Origin: Fistulifera solaris | Taxonomy: Eukaryota; Bacillariophyta; Bacillariophyceae; Naviculales; Stauroneidaceae | Length of the DNA: 64,000 bases | Direction: 5' to 3' | Assembly (NCBI GenBank): GCA_030295235.1 | Contig: AP026125.1 | Location: forward strand, 1,612,001 to 1,676,000 | Shown: in pieces, positions 44,012-53,928 of the stretch | Position numbering within the stretch: position 1 is the stretch's first letter | How the letters are laid out: each line of letters starts with the position of its first letter | Notes under the pieces: generated by a model | Database searches by the model: none | What the model was told of the DNA's origin: nothing | Seen by the model: only the letters and a program-made list of their open reading frames with translations | Made by a program: the position numbers and the translations under genes

Positions 44012-47000
44012 ATGTCATCGGCACGCCAATTATTGACACACTTGTATCGACACCGCAGCAAGACATTATTGATACGAAGCACACAACGATGGAAGAGCAG
44101 TACGGCGGCTGCCACACTTCATGAGCATGAAACGTTTTTGACCGGAACCAGCTCACTCTATGCGGAGCAAATGTATGAATCCTATTTAGATAATCCGGAG
44201 AGTGTTTCAGCCTCTTGGCGCAAGTACTTTGACAACTTGGAATCGGGGGTGCCCTACCATGCCTCCGATTTTTCTTCACCGACGGCCGCGACGCGCAGTA
44301 AAGCAGCCGTCACGCAACCCGCACCGGATTTGGGAGCTCCTTCCGATTCGTTGGGTGTAGCGCACTTGATTCGTGCCTATCAAGCGAACGGTCACATGGC
44401 CGCCCGCTTAGATCCATTGGGCGTCCACGCCCCGGAAGCCTTTCCCTGTCGACCTTCCAATTTGATGGATCTGAGTCCTTACGGAGGGTACCCTCCCGAG
44501 CTCACGCCCGAGTATCACGGATTCACGGAAGCGGATTTGGATCGAAAAATGAATTTCCGCGGAACGAGCTCGGGAGGTAACAAAGGATACTTGGAAGATT
44601 TGGCGAATAGTCCCAACAAGGTGACGTTGCGAATGATTCTGAACGAGCTTCGAAAGACTTATTGTGGTTCGCTTGGTGTGGAATATATTCATATCGGTAA
44701 TCAGGACAAGATGAACTGGATTCGTGAGCGGATTGAAAACCCTCGCTGGAATAAATACGATAAGGAGAAGAAGCAGCACATTTATGAACGATTGTGCTTT
44801 GCTGACTTTTTCGAAAATTTCCTGGCTCAAAAATTCAACACTACAAAACGCTTTGGACTCGATGGCGGAGAAGCTATTGTGCCGGGTTTGAAGGACGCCA
44901 TCGATCGTGCCAGTGAACTGGGCGCGCACTCGTTCGTCATCGGTATGCCTCATCGTGGTCGATTGAACGTGCTGGCTAACGTCATGCGCAAGCCGATGCC
45001 CTTGATCTTTTCTGAGTTCCAAGGGACGCATTACGATGTGAAAGATCACTATGATGATAGTGACAAAGAGCGAACATGGGGAATCTCGGGCGATGTCAAG
45101 TATCACTTGGGTTCCTCCATGGATCGCACCTACCCCGACGGTCGTAAGATTCATCTGAGCTTGGTTGCAAATCCTTCGCATTTGGAGTGTGTGAATCCGG
45201 TTGTAAGTATCGACGAAGATTGCTTGTCTTCTAATTAAAAAATGTTCGCAGGTGATCATCTTACACTTTTTCCTTACTAGGTGGCAGGAAAAACGCGTGC
45301 GAAGCAGTACTATTGCGGCAACACGGCTGATGATAAGAGAAATTGTGTACCTATTTTGTTACACGGTGATGCGGCGTTTGCGGGGCAAGGAGTCGTTTAT
45401 GAAACAATGCAGCTTGCGAATGTACCCGATTTTAACGTAGGCGGCACGATTCACGTCGTTGTTAACAACCAGATTGGTTTTACTACCAATCCTGTTCATT
45501 CGAGAAGTACGCCTTACTGCTCAGATATTGGCAAAGCTTTTGGTTGTCCTATCTTCCATTGCAATGGAGATGATCCGCTTGCAGTTTCGGCTGCACTTGA
45601 GACGGCAGTTGAGTATCGTCATGAATGGGGAGGCGATGTCATCATCGACATGATCTGTTACCGACGTAACGGCCACAACGAATTAGATCAACCTGCATTT
45701 ACTCAACCAAAACTCTATCAAGCGATTTCAAAGCACCCCTCGACATTGAAAATCTTTGAAAAGAAGTTGCTGGATGAGGGTACACTTACACAGGAAGAAT
45801 GCGATGAAATCAAGAAGTACGTTCAAGACAACTACGAGAAAGATTTCGAAGCCAGCAAGACCTACCGCAAGAGCGAAACTGATTGGTTAAGCAGTCGCTG
45901 GTCTGGATTCAAGGGGCCGTCGCAGCTAAGTCGTATTCGTCAAACCGGAGTGGAAATTGAAACTCTACGAAAGATTGGTATTGGTGCTGGAACTGTTCCG
46001 GAAGGATTTAAGCTCCATAGACAAATGGAAAAGATTTTTAAAGCCCGACGAGAAATGGCAGAGAAAGGCGAAGGGATTGACTGGGGCACTGCAGAAGCTA
46101 TGGCTTTTGGGTCTTTGCTTATCGAAGGCAACCATGTCCGCATTACCGGGCAAGATGTTCAGCGTGGTACATTTAGTCACCGTCACGCAGTCGTGATAGA
46201 TCAAAAGACCGAGCAAGAGTATGCCCCTTTGAATCACTTGGCACAGGAGACAGACCCAGGTGCACCGATGGAGGTTCTATCCAGAAAGGACACGCAGGCT
46301 GGGTTTACCTGCCGAAACTCTATTCTTAGTGAATTTGCTGTCCTTGGTTTCGAACACGGATACAGTCTTGAAAACCCAAATGCTTTGATTCTATGGGAAG
46401 CCCAGTTTGGCGACTTTGTAAATGGTGCTCAAGTCATGATTGATCAGTTCATCAGTTCGGGTGAAGATAAGTGGCTGCGGCAAAGCGGCCTTGTGATGCT
46501 ACTTCCTCATGGGTACGACGGACAAGGGGCGGAGCATTCGTCCTGTCGGCTTGAACGCTTCTTGCAGCAAGTCGATGAAGACATCCATTATGTTCCTCGC
46601 CTAGCTCATGATGAACGAATGCAAATCCAGCGTTGCAACTGGCAAGTTGTAAATTGCACGACGCCAGCAAATTACTTTCACGTTCTTCGTCGTCAAATCC
46701 ATCGTGATTTCCGCAAGCCGCTCATCGTTGCAGCGCCCAAGAACCTGCTGCGCCATAAGCGTTGCGTGAGTACGTTAGAGGACATGGGACCTGGAACCAT
46801 GTTCCGATACGTATACGACGAAGTTGATGAGTCCATCAACGCGAATGCTGAAAATGTTACCAAAGTTGTATTCTGTACCGGTCAGATCTATTATGAGCTA
46901 CTGGCAGAGAGAGAAAACCGAGGAGTGAAGGACGTTGCTCTTGTCCGTATAGAGCAACTGGCCCCATTCCCATTTGACCATGTTGCAGAGAACGTCAAAC

Positions 47001-47245
47001 GTTACCCCAATGCGGAGGTCGTATGGGCGCAACACGAGCCCAAAAACATGGGTGCTTACAACTATTGCAATCCACGCATCATGACTGCGACGCGAGTGCT
47101 GAATGAGAATGAAAAGCGTGCTCGATATGTAGGTCGAAAGGTCAGTGCTGCACCGGCAACCGGCATGACAAAGATCCACCAGATGGAGCACCAAGCCATT
47201 CTGAACGGCGTGTTCGGAGAGAAGAACGACATCGATAAGATGTAG
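44012..47245 (+). CDS. 2-oxoglutarate dehydrogenase E1 component, mitochondrial
   Basis: Thiamine diphosphate enzyme of the TCA cycle that decarboxylates 2-oxoglutarate and passes succinyl to E2. Visible are the N-terminal E2-binding-like segment (MYESYLDNPESVSASWRKYF), the FGLDGGE and VIGMPHRGRLNVLANV segments, and the ThDP site GDAAFAGQGVVYETMQLA with VVVNNQIGFTT. The C-terminal transketolase part has LLPHGYDGQGAEHSSCRLER. Exons 44012-45202 and 45281-47245 flank a 78-bp GT-AG intron inside NPV|VAGKTRAKQY. 1051 residues, intact. The leader SSARQLLTHLYRHRSKTLL is basic and mitochondrial in character. Confidence 0.96.
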
Positions 47246-47518
47246 AAATGTTATGAAATTCAAATTGGGTTGAGATGGATCTTAGAGTCGTAAGAGAGAT
47301 CTAAGAAATAGCACATCGATGATTAGTAACTCTTAGTATCTGCAGCAGCGACTGCTGGTCTATGATAGTAGTAGAGGGACTGATTCTCAGTTGAGGAGTC
47401 ATCAGAAAAAGTAATTTACATATTGCGCGATACTCCATACATCACTGCGACATCGGCGGAGAAATAATATTCAAGCGCTCGTTTCAAAATTTTCTTGCAG
47501 TCTTTCAATTCTCTCTCA

Positions 47519-48440
47519 ATGATACTATTACCAAGACAAATGCGTCTGCTTCTACTCTTCTTCTTGCTCTGCATATCCTTCCTCGAAGCGGCGGTGCGGC
47601 TGCCGAAGTTTGACCTTGGCGGCAGCGACAAACAAAGGATCAAACTTGACCTCGCTGGTCGATTGATGACAGTCTTTGTGGGTCCACCAAAGCCGTCGGA
47701 ATCGTCAAAAGGTCCTCTAGTTGAAATAGAAGACCTTCCTGTGTCGGCTGCTATTGCAGCAGATTTCGATTTGAGTCAGCAAATACGACCGGTGAGATGG
47801 CTGGGAATCTTTTGCTGGGCACCGAAACGAGAAGCCAAGATGATTGCCATTGTAGAACGCGACACAGACGGCAACAGAGCTGTGCAAGTACAAGCTCCTT
47901 TGAATAAAAAGTTTTCTTGTCATGCTCGTTATGCCGATAACCAGCCTGCGCAAATCACCTTGAAAGTGACTCCTCATTCACGATTTCGAACGGAGTGTTG
48001 TTTTGTCGATACACCTTCTTTTCCAACCGCTTCCAGCGAAACAAACCCCAATTGGTGGATCCCCAATGTATCAGTTTCGGCGACGGGGCGCTTGAATTCC
48101 AATTGGCAGACATGTGCTTACGACCGTGACAACCGGAATGTTCATCTACGGCTCACGGTACGAAGAAACTTGGGATGGACGTTTTTGGGAAGGAACGTAC
48201 ATGATTCACCCGAGACATGGTGCTCTTTTCAAGTAGATGGCTCGTATCATCCCATGTACGCTACAAGTGCTATATTATCAGGACAAGTAGAAGATCTATC
48301 ATCGTGGGGATTGTGTTTGCGACAATTTGTCGCATCCAGTCGAATATGGCCTGCCTCTTTACGATGGAACCTCTCAAATTAGTCATGATTTATTGTTTCT
48401 GGTGCTCTTAATATCATTTGTTGTCGTATCTTTTCTTTGA
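47519..48440 (+). CDS. Putative type I membrane protein of unknown function
   Basis: The ATG at 47519 opens a signal peptide (MRLLLLFFLLCISFLEAAV). A roughly 260-residue extracytoplasmic-like domain follows, with Trp- and Cys-containing beta-like strands. Downstream the coding signal moves between frames. One frame reads FIYGSRYEETWDGRFWEGTY around 48130-48225, another VDGSYHPMYATSAILSGQ around 48236-48290, and a third ends in LYDGTSQISHDLLFLVLLIS, a C-terminal transmembrane helix, with the stop at 48438-48440. About three single-base differences (near 48095, 48233 and 48290) would unite them; not all lie in clear homopolymers, so decay is possible. The 3' end overlaps the convergent HAD-like gene by 27 bp. 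No family recognised. Confidence 0.55.
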
Positions 48441-49388
48441 TTCGGCGAGTTGTTCGAGGAACCAGTTTGTATTCTGCAGAGGCGCCAAGGTCCGAACAGG
48501 TATAAGATGGACGCCTTCTTCGGGACACGACACAAATTTGTCGTGTCTCCGAACTCCGGCGATGCTATAGTTGGGTAGCATTGGAAAAATATTATCATCA
48601 AAAAGAACATGATACTCTGCATCGCTCTCCCAGACGGGTTTACCTCCTTCGGGACGAAAGCCGTGTTTCTCCCAGTGATGATAATCATCTTGAATACCAC
48701 AAATCGAAAATTGTCGTAAATGCTGTAAGACTTGCTCGTCTCCTTTTGCCGCAACTTCACCCTCATTTGTTTTTAAGCCAAAGATTTCATTTTCCCAGTA
48801 GCCCTTCAAAAATTGTTCGGGACGATTCCAAACAAACGGCTCGTGAACAAAGTCCGGATAGCTTGGATGTTTTCCTTGCGCAAATGCCGTGATGGCCTCT
48901 GCAATGTACGTTAAATCATGTCCCATGGTTCGAAATACTATGCGTACGGGTGTCGCATGAGACGACAGAGCCAATAATGTGACAAACAGAGCCGGTAAAA
49001 TATGAGCAAAACATCCTTCGCTGGGCGGAACCGCAATTTGGTGGATCGCCGATCGATACACGGCGCCATCGTGATGTAAGAATGTCTTGGATTTGCGTTT
49101 GAACACTGTGCGGTAATAGGGAGCCGCATTCGGGGGCCACGATGATTCGAGCCACAGAGCGGGGGCGCCTTCCGCACTCTGCAAAGGAACGCCATTCCAC
49201 CAATGTGTCGGTACAAAGCTCGCTAGGTCGGTAACACTATTCGGCACCTGAACAAAGGCCGATTTGGCAACGATTTTGTGCCAACAATCCTCCACGGAAT
49301 CGCCTCCAGCGATATCTCCCAGTAAAATTGTCTCGTTAATGTCAAAATGAACCACAATGGGTCGGCTTGTGACAGAAAAAGACTTCAT
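48414..49388 (-). CDS. HAD-like protein with DxNxT motif
   Basis: The N-terminal RPIVVHFDINETILLGD resembles HAD superfamily motif I, but the second acidic residue of DxD is Asn, which would weaken or change phosphatase chemistry. A later YHVLFDDNIF resembles the acidic motif IV. Between them lies a large cap-like region with PVRIVFRTMGHDLTYI. The ATG at 49388 (MKSFSVTSRP) is the first in frame; 324 residues, intact. No targeting signal is evident. Function unknown. Confidence 0.65.
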   Translation of the reverse strand: MKSFSVTSRPIVVHFDINETILLGDIAGGDSVEDCWHKIVAKSAFVQVPNSVTDLASFVPTHWWNGVPLQSAEGAPALWLESSWPPNAAPYYRTVFKRKSKTFLHHDGAVYRSAIHQIAVPPSEGCFAHILPALFVTLLALSSHATPVRIVFRTMGHDLTYIAEAITAFAQGKHPSYPDFVHEPFVWNRPEQFLKGYWENEIFGLKTNEGEVAAKGDEQVLQHLRQFSICGIQDDYHHWEKHGFRPEGGKPVWESDAEYHVLFDDNIFPMLPNYSIAGVRRHDKFVSCPEEGVHLIPVRTLAPLQNTNWFLEQLAESKKRYDNK

Positions 49389-49569
49389 CTTACGCAACTT
49401 GAATGAGGACGATTCTTCGTCTCTATCTGATACAATTCCTTCTGATTCTTATGAGTCGTTTCAGTCGACGAGTTCTACGTTGTTAATAGTGAAGATGAGT
49501 TTGGATAATGAAAGAGATATAGTAGTGATCGTCATAAATGCGAGATAAAAAATGCGACAAGAAAAAATG

Positions 49570-51390
49570 AACCGTATCTCATGACTGACAGACAGTCTTG
49601 CCAAAAACGAACAACACTCTGGGCTATAGTAAACAACAAAGGCGACGATCCTGGACATCTTCGACGCTGTTCAACGAGCAAAACACTGCATAGCTAGCTA
49701 AAATGAATTTAAACAGCAAGTACGACATCTATTCGCGAGAATGGTTAACGATTGAGTGTGCCAAAAACGCAGAACGCAGTTCCCTGTTCCCAAACTCTTC
49801 TGACTCATGACTGAAATGCAGTCATGGTTCCTTTCGAACCGACACTCTGGGCTATAGTAACTTTTGAAGGCGACGATCTTGGACATCTTCGACGCTGTTC
49901 ATCGAGTAAAACACTGCATGGCTAGTTAAAATAAATTTAGAGCAGCAAGTACGACATCTATCTGCGAGAATGGTTAACGATTGCGTGTGCCACAAACGTA
50001 GAACGCGGTTCCCGGCTTTTCTGCCCGTGACTGAAATGCAGTCATGGTTACTGTAAACCAACACTCTGGGCCATAGTAAATTGCAGAGTCAACGATCCTG
50101 GACATGTTTGACGCTATTCATCGAGTAAAACACTGCATGGCTAGTTAAAATAAATTTAGAGCAGCAAGTACGACATCTATTCGCGAGAATGGTTAACGAT
50201 TGCGTGTGCCACAAACGTAGAACGCGGTTCCCGGCTTTTCTGCCCGTGACTGAAATGCAGTCATGGTTACTGTAAACCAAGACTCTGGGCCATAGTAAAT
50301 TGCAGAGTCAACGATCCTGGACATGTTCGACGCTATTCATCGAGCAAAACACTGCATGGCTAGTTAAAATAAATTTAGAGCAGCAAGTACGACATCTTAT
50401 TCGCGAGAATGGTTAACGATTGCGTGTGCCACAAACGTAGAACGCGGTTCCCGGCTTTTCTGCCCGTGACTGAAATGCAGTCATGGTTACTGTAAACCAA
50501 CACTCTGGGCCATAGTAAATTGCAGAGTCAACGATCCTGGACATGTTCGACGCTATTCATCGAGCAAAACACTGCATGGCTAGTTAAAATAAATTTAGAG
50601 CAGCAAGTACGACATCTTATTCGCGAGAATGGTTAACGATTGCGTGTGCCACAAACGTAGAACGCGGTTCCCGGCTTTTCTGCCCGTGACTGGAACGCAG
50701 TCATGGTTACTGTAAACCAACACTCTGGGCCATAGTAAATTGCAGAGTCATTCATCGAGCAAAACACTGCATGGCTAGTTAAAATAAATTTAGAGCAGCA
50801 AGTACGACATCTATCTGCGAGAATGGTTAACGATTGCGTGTGCCACAAACGTAGAACGCGGTTCCCGGCTTTTCTGCCCGTGACTGAAATGCAGTCATGG
50901 TTACTGTAAACCAACACTCTGGGCCATAGTAAATTGCAGAGTCAACGATCCTGGACATGTTTGACGCTATTCATCGAGCAAAACACTGCATGGCTAGTTA
51001 AAATAAATTTAGAGCAGCAAGTACGACATCTATTCGCGAGAATGGTTAACGATTGCGTGTGCCACAAACGTAGAACGCGGTTCCCGGCTTTTCTGCCCGT
51101 GACTGAAATGCAGTCATGGTTACTGTAAACCAACACTCTGGGCCATAGTAAATTGCAGAGTCAACGATCCTGGACATGTTCGACGCTATTCATCGAGCAA
51201 AACACTGCATGGCTAGCTAAAATAGGTTTTAGCAACAAGCACGACATCTATTGGCGAGACGAATGGTGGAAGATTGCGTATGCCACAAACGCAGAATGTG
51301 CAGTTCCCTACTTGTTGGCGCGTGACTGAAATGCGGTCATGGTTACTGTAAACCAACACTTTGGCCTATAGTAGTTTTTGAAGGCAGCTT
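49570..51390. repeat. Satellite array, about eight to nine copies of a ~220-bp unit
   Basis: The marker GCAGTCATGG recurs near 49821, 50041, 50260, 50480, 50700, 50894, 51113 and 51336, so the spacing is 219-223 bp. The exception is one interval of 194 bp, where a copy lacks 26 bp. A more diverged copy lies at about 49595. Inner copies are nearly identical and outer ones diverged, as expected when unequal exchange homogenises an array. Each unit carries the quasi-palindrome CGTGACTGAAATGCAGTCAT and AACACTCTGGGCCATAGTAA. Minus-strand frames of 60-90 codons recur in each unit but show no coding signature. Confidence 0.93.
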
Positions 51391-51575
51391 GTCCGCCGTG
51401 TTCAAAGTTCCCTCCAATTGTTCGGGAGTTTTACCATGGTAAAACGGGTGTGACTATGTAACATCATTGCGTCCGAAGTCGGAAGGTTGCATTTGTTATC
51501 ATTATTACCAGGTATATCTGTAACATCCCCTATCACAAGTATTATATCCATTGACAAAAGATCTCACTTGACTTC

Positions 51576-52644
51576 ATGTTACGACAAGCGCTCCGTATTC
51601 GCGGTTCATGGCGATCATCATTCGTTCCTCGTCCCGTTCGATCCTTTGGATCTTCGTCTCCTGTATCAAAAAATCATGACGATGACAAAGGCAATCGCTG
51701 GACGAAATACCAAGAGTTTTTAACAAAAGAACTCATTAACAAGTCATTGCTGGGAGTCGGTCAAGTCATCTTTCTCAACAATCCTCAATCCGGTATGATT
51801 CTCCTCGGCGCACTGGCGTACGGAAATCCGTTTTTGGCCTCCATGGCGGCGTACGGCACTCTTGTCAGCACCTCGACGGCTCATTTCGCGGGTCTCGATC
51901 GCGATAAATTACAAGCGGGTTTGTATGGATACAATGGCTGTTTGGTGGGTTGTGCAAGTGCTGTTTTTGTCGATTCAACGATCCTCGCCACCACAGCTGG
52001 AGCTCTCTTGTGTCCATTTGTCGGCGTGGCCTTGGACAAGGGCGTCCGTACGACGCCGCAGTGGACTCTGGCGTTCAATGCTGTGACTCTCTCCATCTTA
52101 TTAAGAACCAAGCCTTTGCAAGTCACTAGTAGTATTGAAGGAGATACGACTGTAGTCGAGACGGCGTCTGTTTCCGTCATGAAATTGTTGTCGGGTCCAC
52201 TCAAAGGTATTTCGCAAATATTTGTCGTGGAATCGTCGTTGTCTGGCTTGGCGATCCTCGGAGGAATCGCTTTGTATTCGCCACTGCTCGCCGCTCACGC
52301 AATCATGGGATCCACGGTGGGGACTCTGACCGGGGCAGTTTTGTCGGCTCCGAGTTCCGAATTGGCAATGGGTTTGTGGGGATTCAACTCCGCTCTGACG
52401 AGCATGGCCATTGGGGTCTTTTTTTGTTCCGAATCGAGAATCGACCGTCTTGTCGGTGGGTGGTGCTGCCGCTACGGCTGTATTATTCGGGGCAATGAAG
52501 ACGGTCATGGGGGATGCACTGGGAGCTCCAGCTTTGACATTGCCGTTTTGTGCAACCGCGACGGGTTGTTACTGGCTTGCCGGGAATGTACCTGGCTTGC
52601 TGTTGGCTAAGGATCCTCATTCTCCAGAAAAGAATAAGCTGTAA
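51576..52644 (+). CDS. Urea transporter (SLC14/UT family)
   Basis: Channel-like urea transporter. Paired repeats typical of the family are seen: LLGVGQVIFLNNPQSGMILL with GLYGYNGCLVGC in the first half, and LKGISQIFVVESSLSGLAIL with MGLWGFNSALTSMAIG in the second, with about ten hydrophobic helices. The frame breaks at the T run 52419-52425, which appears one base too long; the last helices (GGAAATAVLFGAMKTVMGDA, LTLPFCATATGCYWLAG) follow in the next frame to 52644. About 355 residues. The N-terminus MLRQALRIRGSWRSSFVPRP is Arg-rich without acidic residues, like a mitochondrial presequence. Diatoms have a mitochondrial urea cycle, so an inner-membrane location is possible but unproven. Confidence 0.88.
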
Positions 52645-52778
52645 AAGTAATTGATTGTTGAATTTATCAACACGATTCTAATTGTTTGCTTATTCTAAAG
52701 CTACTCCGCGTACGGTTAGGAGGAGGCGTCTCGAAGACAACGTCGCATCCAGAGTATAAAGTCATTCCGACAACACTT

Positions 52779-53165
52779 TCAGCGGTTCCCACGGAGTTTC
52801 TGCAAAGAGCACTGGCGAAGGCGAAAGCGCATCTTGGTCGCGGTCTTGAAATGGCTAATCTTTACGGCAGGACTCGAAAACAAGTCCAGTTCACATGGAT
52901 GAATAGGAGAATAGTTGTAGACGTCGATCTCCTTCGCCAAACGGTAGCGCATGCGGCGTGAAAGGCTGGGGCTCAAGAGCTGGTTGAGAAGATCGTACCG
53001 ATCCGTGCCCTTCTTGCTTGACTTGACGGACTTGTGTTTGTCTTTTTTGGCTTTCTGGCGATTGCCTTCCGCCGGCTTCCCGTCGTGCTTGGCAAAGAAT
53101 CTCGATGCACGCGGTTTGGAGTCTTCCTGGACGATGGGAGAAACAATCGTGGGGACGTCCGCCAT
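52779..53165 (-). CDS. Small basic hypothetical protein
   Basis: A 128-residue frame from an ATG (MADVPTIVSPIVQEDSKPRA) with a Lys-rich centre (RQKAKKDKHKSVKSSKKG) and a helix-like RRMRYRLAKEID. No domain was recognised. It is convergent with the urea transporter gene. A plus-strand frame covers part of it, and I could not show which is real; the minus strand has the better start context and composition. Confidence 0.4.
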   Translation of the reverse strand: MADVPTIVSPIVQEDSKPRASRFFAKHDGKPAEGNRQKAKKDKHKSVKSSKKGTDRYDLLNQLLSPSLSRRMRYRLAKEIDVYNYSPIHPCELDLFSSPAVKISHFKTATKMRFRLRQCSLQKLRGNR

Positions 53166-53928
53166 GCTGGAAGGATACAGGTTACGATGAAGGGTCTTGG
53201 GTACTTCAACAATACGAGCTCAAAGGCTCTTGACAAGGTAATTTCTTTTGTCGACACTGCCTTGCTGTGAAACTGCGAGCGACTGCGTTTGAGAATGAAT
53301 TCATGGTGCTCGATGTGTTGGGATCCTTCATTTTCAACTTGAAAACGTTTTGTTCTTTCGTTTCTCGATGATCTGCATCATCTTGTGGAAATCCTGAAAA
53401 CGTGATCCAATCTTCTCTATAGATCGTAAAGTACACATTTTGGCGAGGACGTGACGGGCGTGTTCGAATGTCGCATTCTATAGTATCCATGATTCTACAT
53501 ATACACACATGTATACAGCATTGGATGTCGTGCGATGTCTCATATAGTAAAATTGCTAACAAAAGGTTCGCGGTCGCGCGCGCTCCGGCCACGAGAACCG
53601 TTCGAAAATACACTCTTCCAATGTGTAGTACCAAACTCAAAAATGGCGCACGGTCGTTCGTCGCGACGCGGCAAACCGACCGCGCATCGCACCCGCCGTC
53701 GGGAAAAACAAAAGGAAGCAGACTGCGAAGCGCAACTTATTGACTTGCTGAAGCTGCAATACAGCGGTTGTGCATTAAATCAAAAACATATTAATTGTCA
53801 CCAACCAAACGGAGGTTCATCGCGAAATCGTCGGAAAAAAGCGGCTACAAAAGACACAAGGCGACTACCGAAACATCGGCATTTCCTTTTGAATATTATT
53901 CTATTGTCAACAATATTCATTTGCCAAC
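53166..53928. other. Intergenic region, no convincing gene
   Basis: Several short overlapping frames exist on both strands, including a basic plus-strand frame at 53535-53975. None shows a domain, and it runs into the next gene in another frame. Confidence 0.35.

Noticed and set aside
49698-51136. Recurring 60-94 codon minus-strand frames in the satellite
   Set aside because: They recur because the unit recurs. They have no domain, varied ends and no sign of selection for coding.
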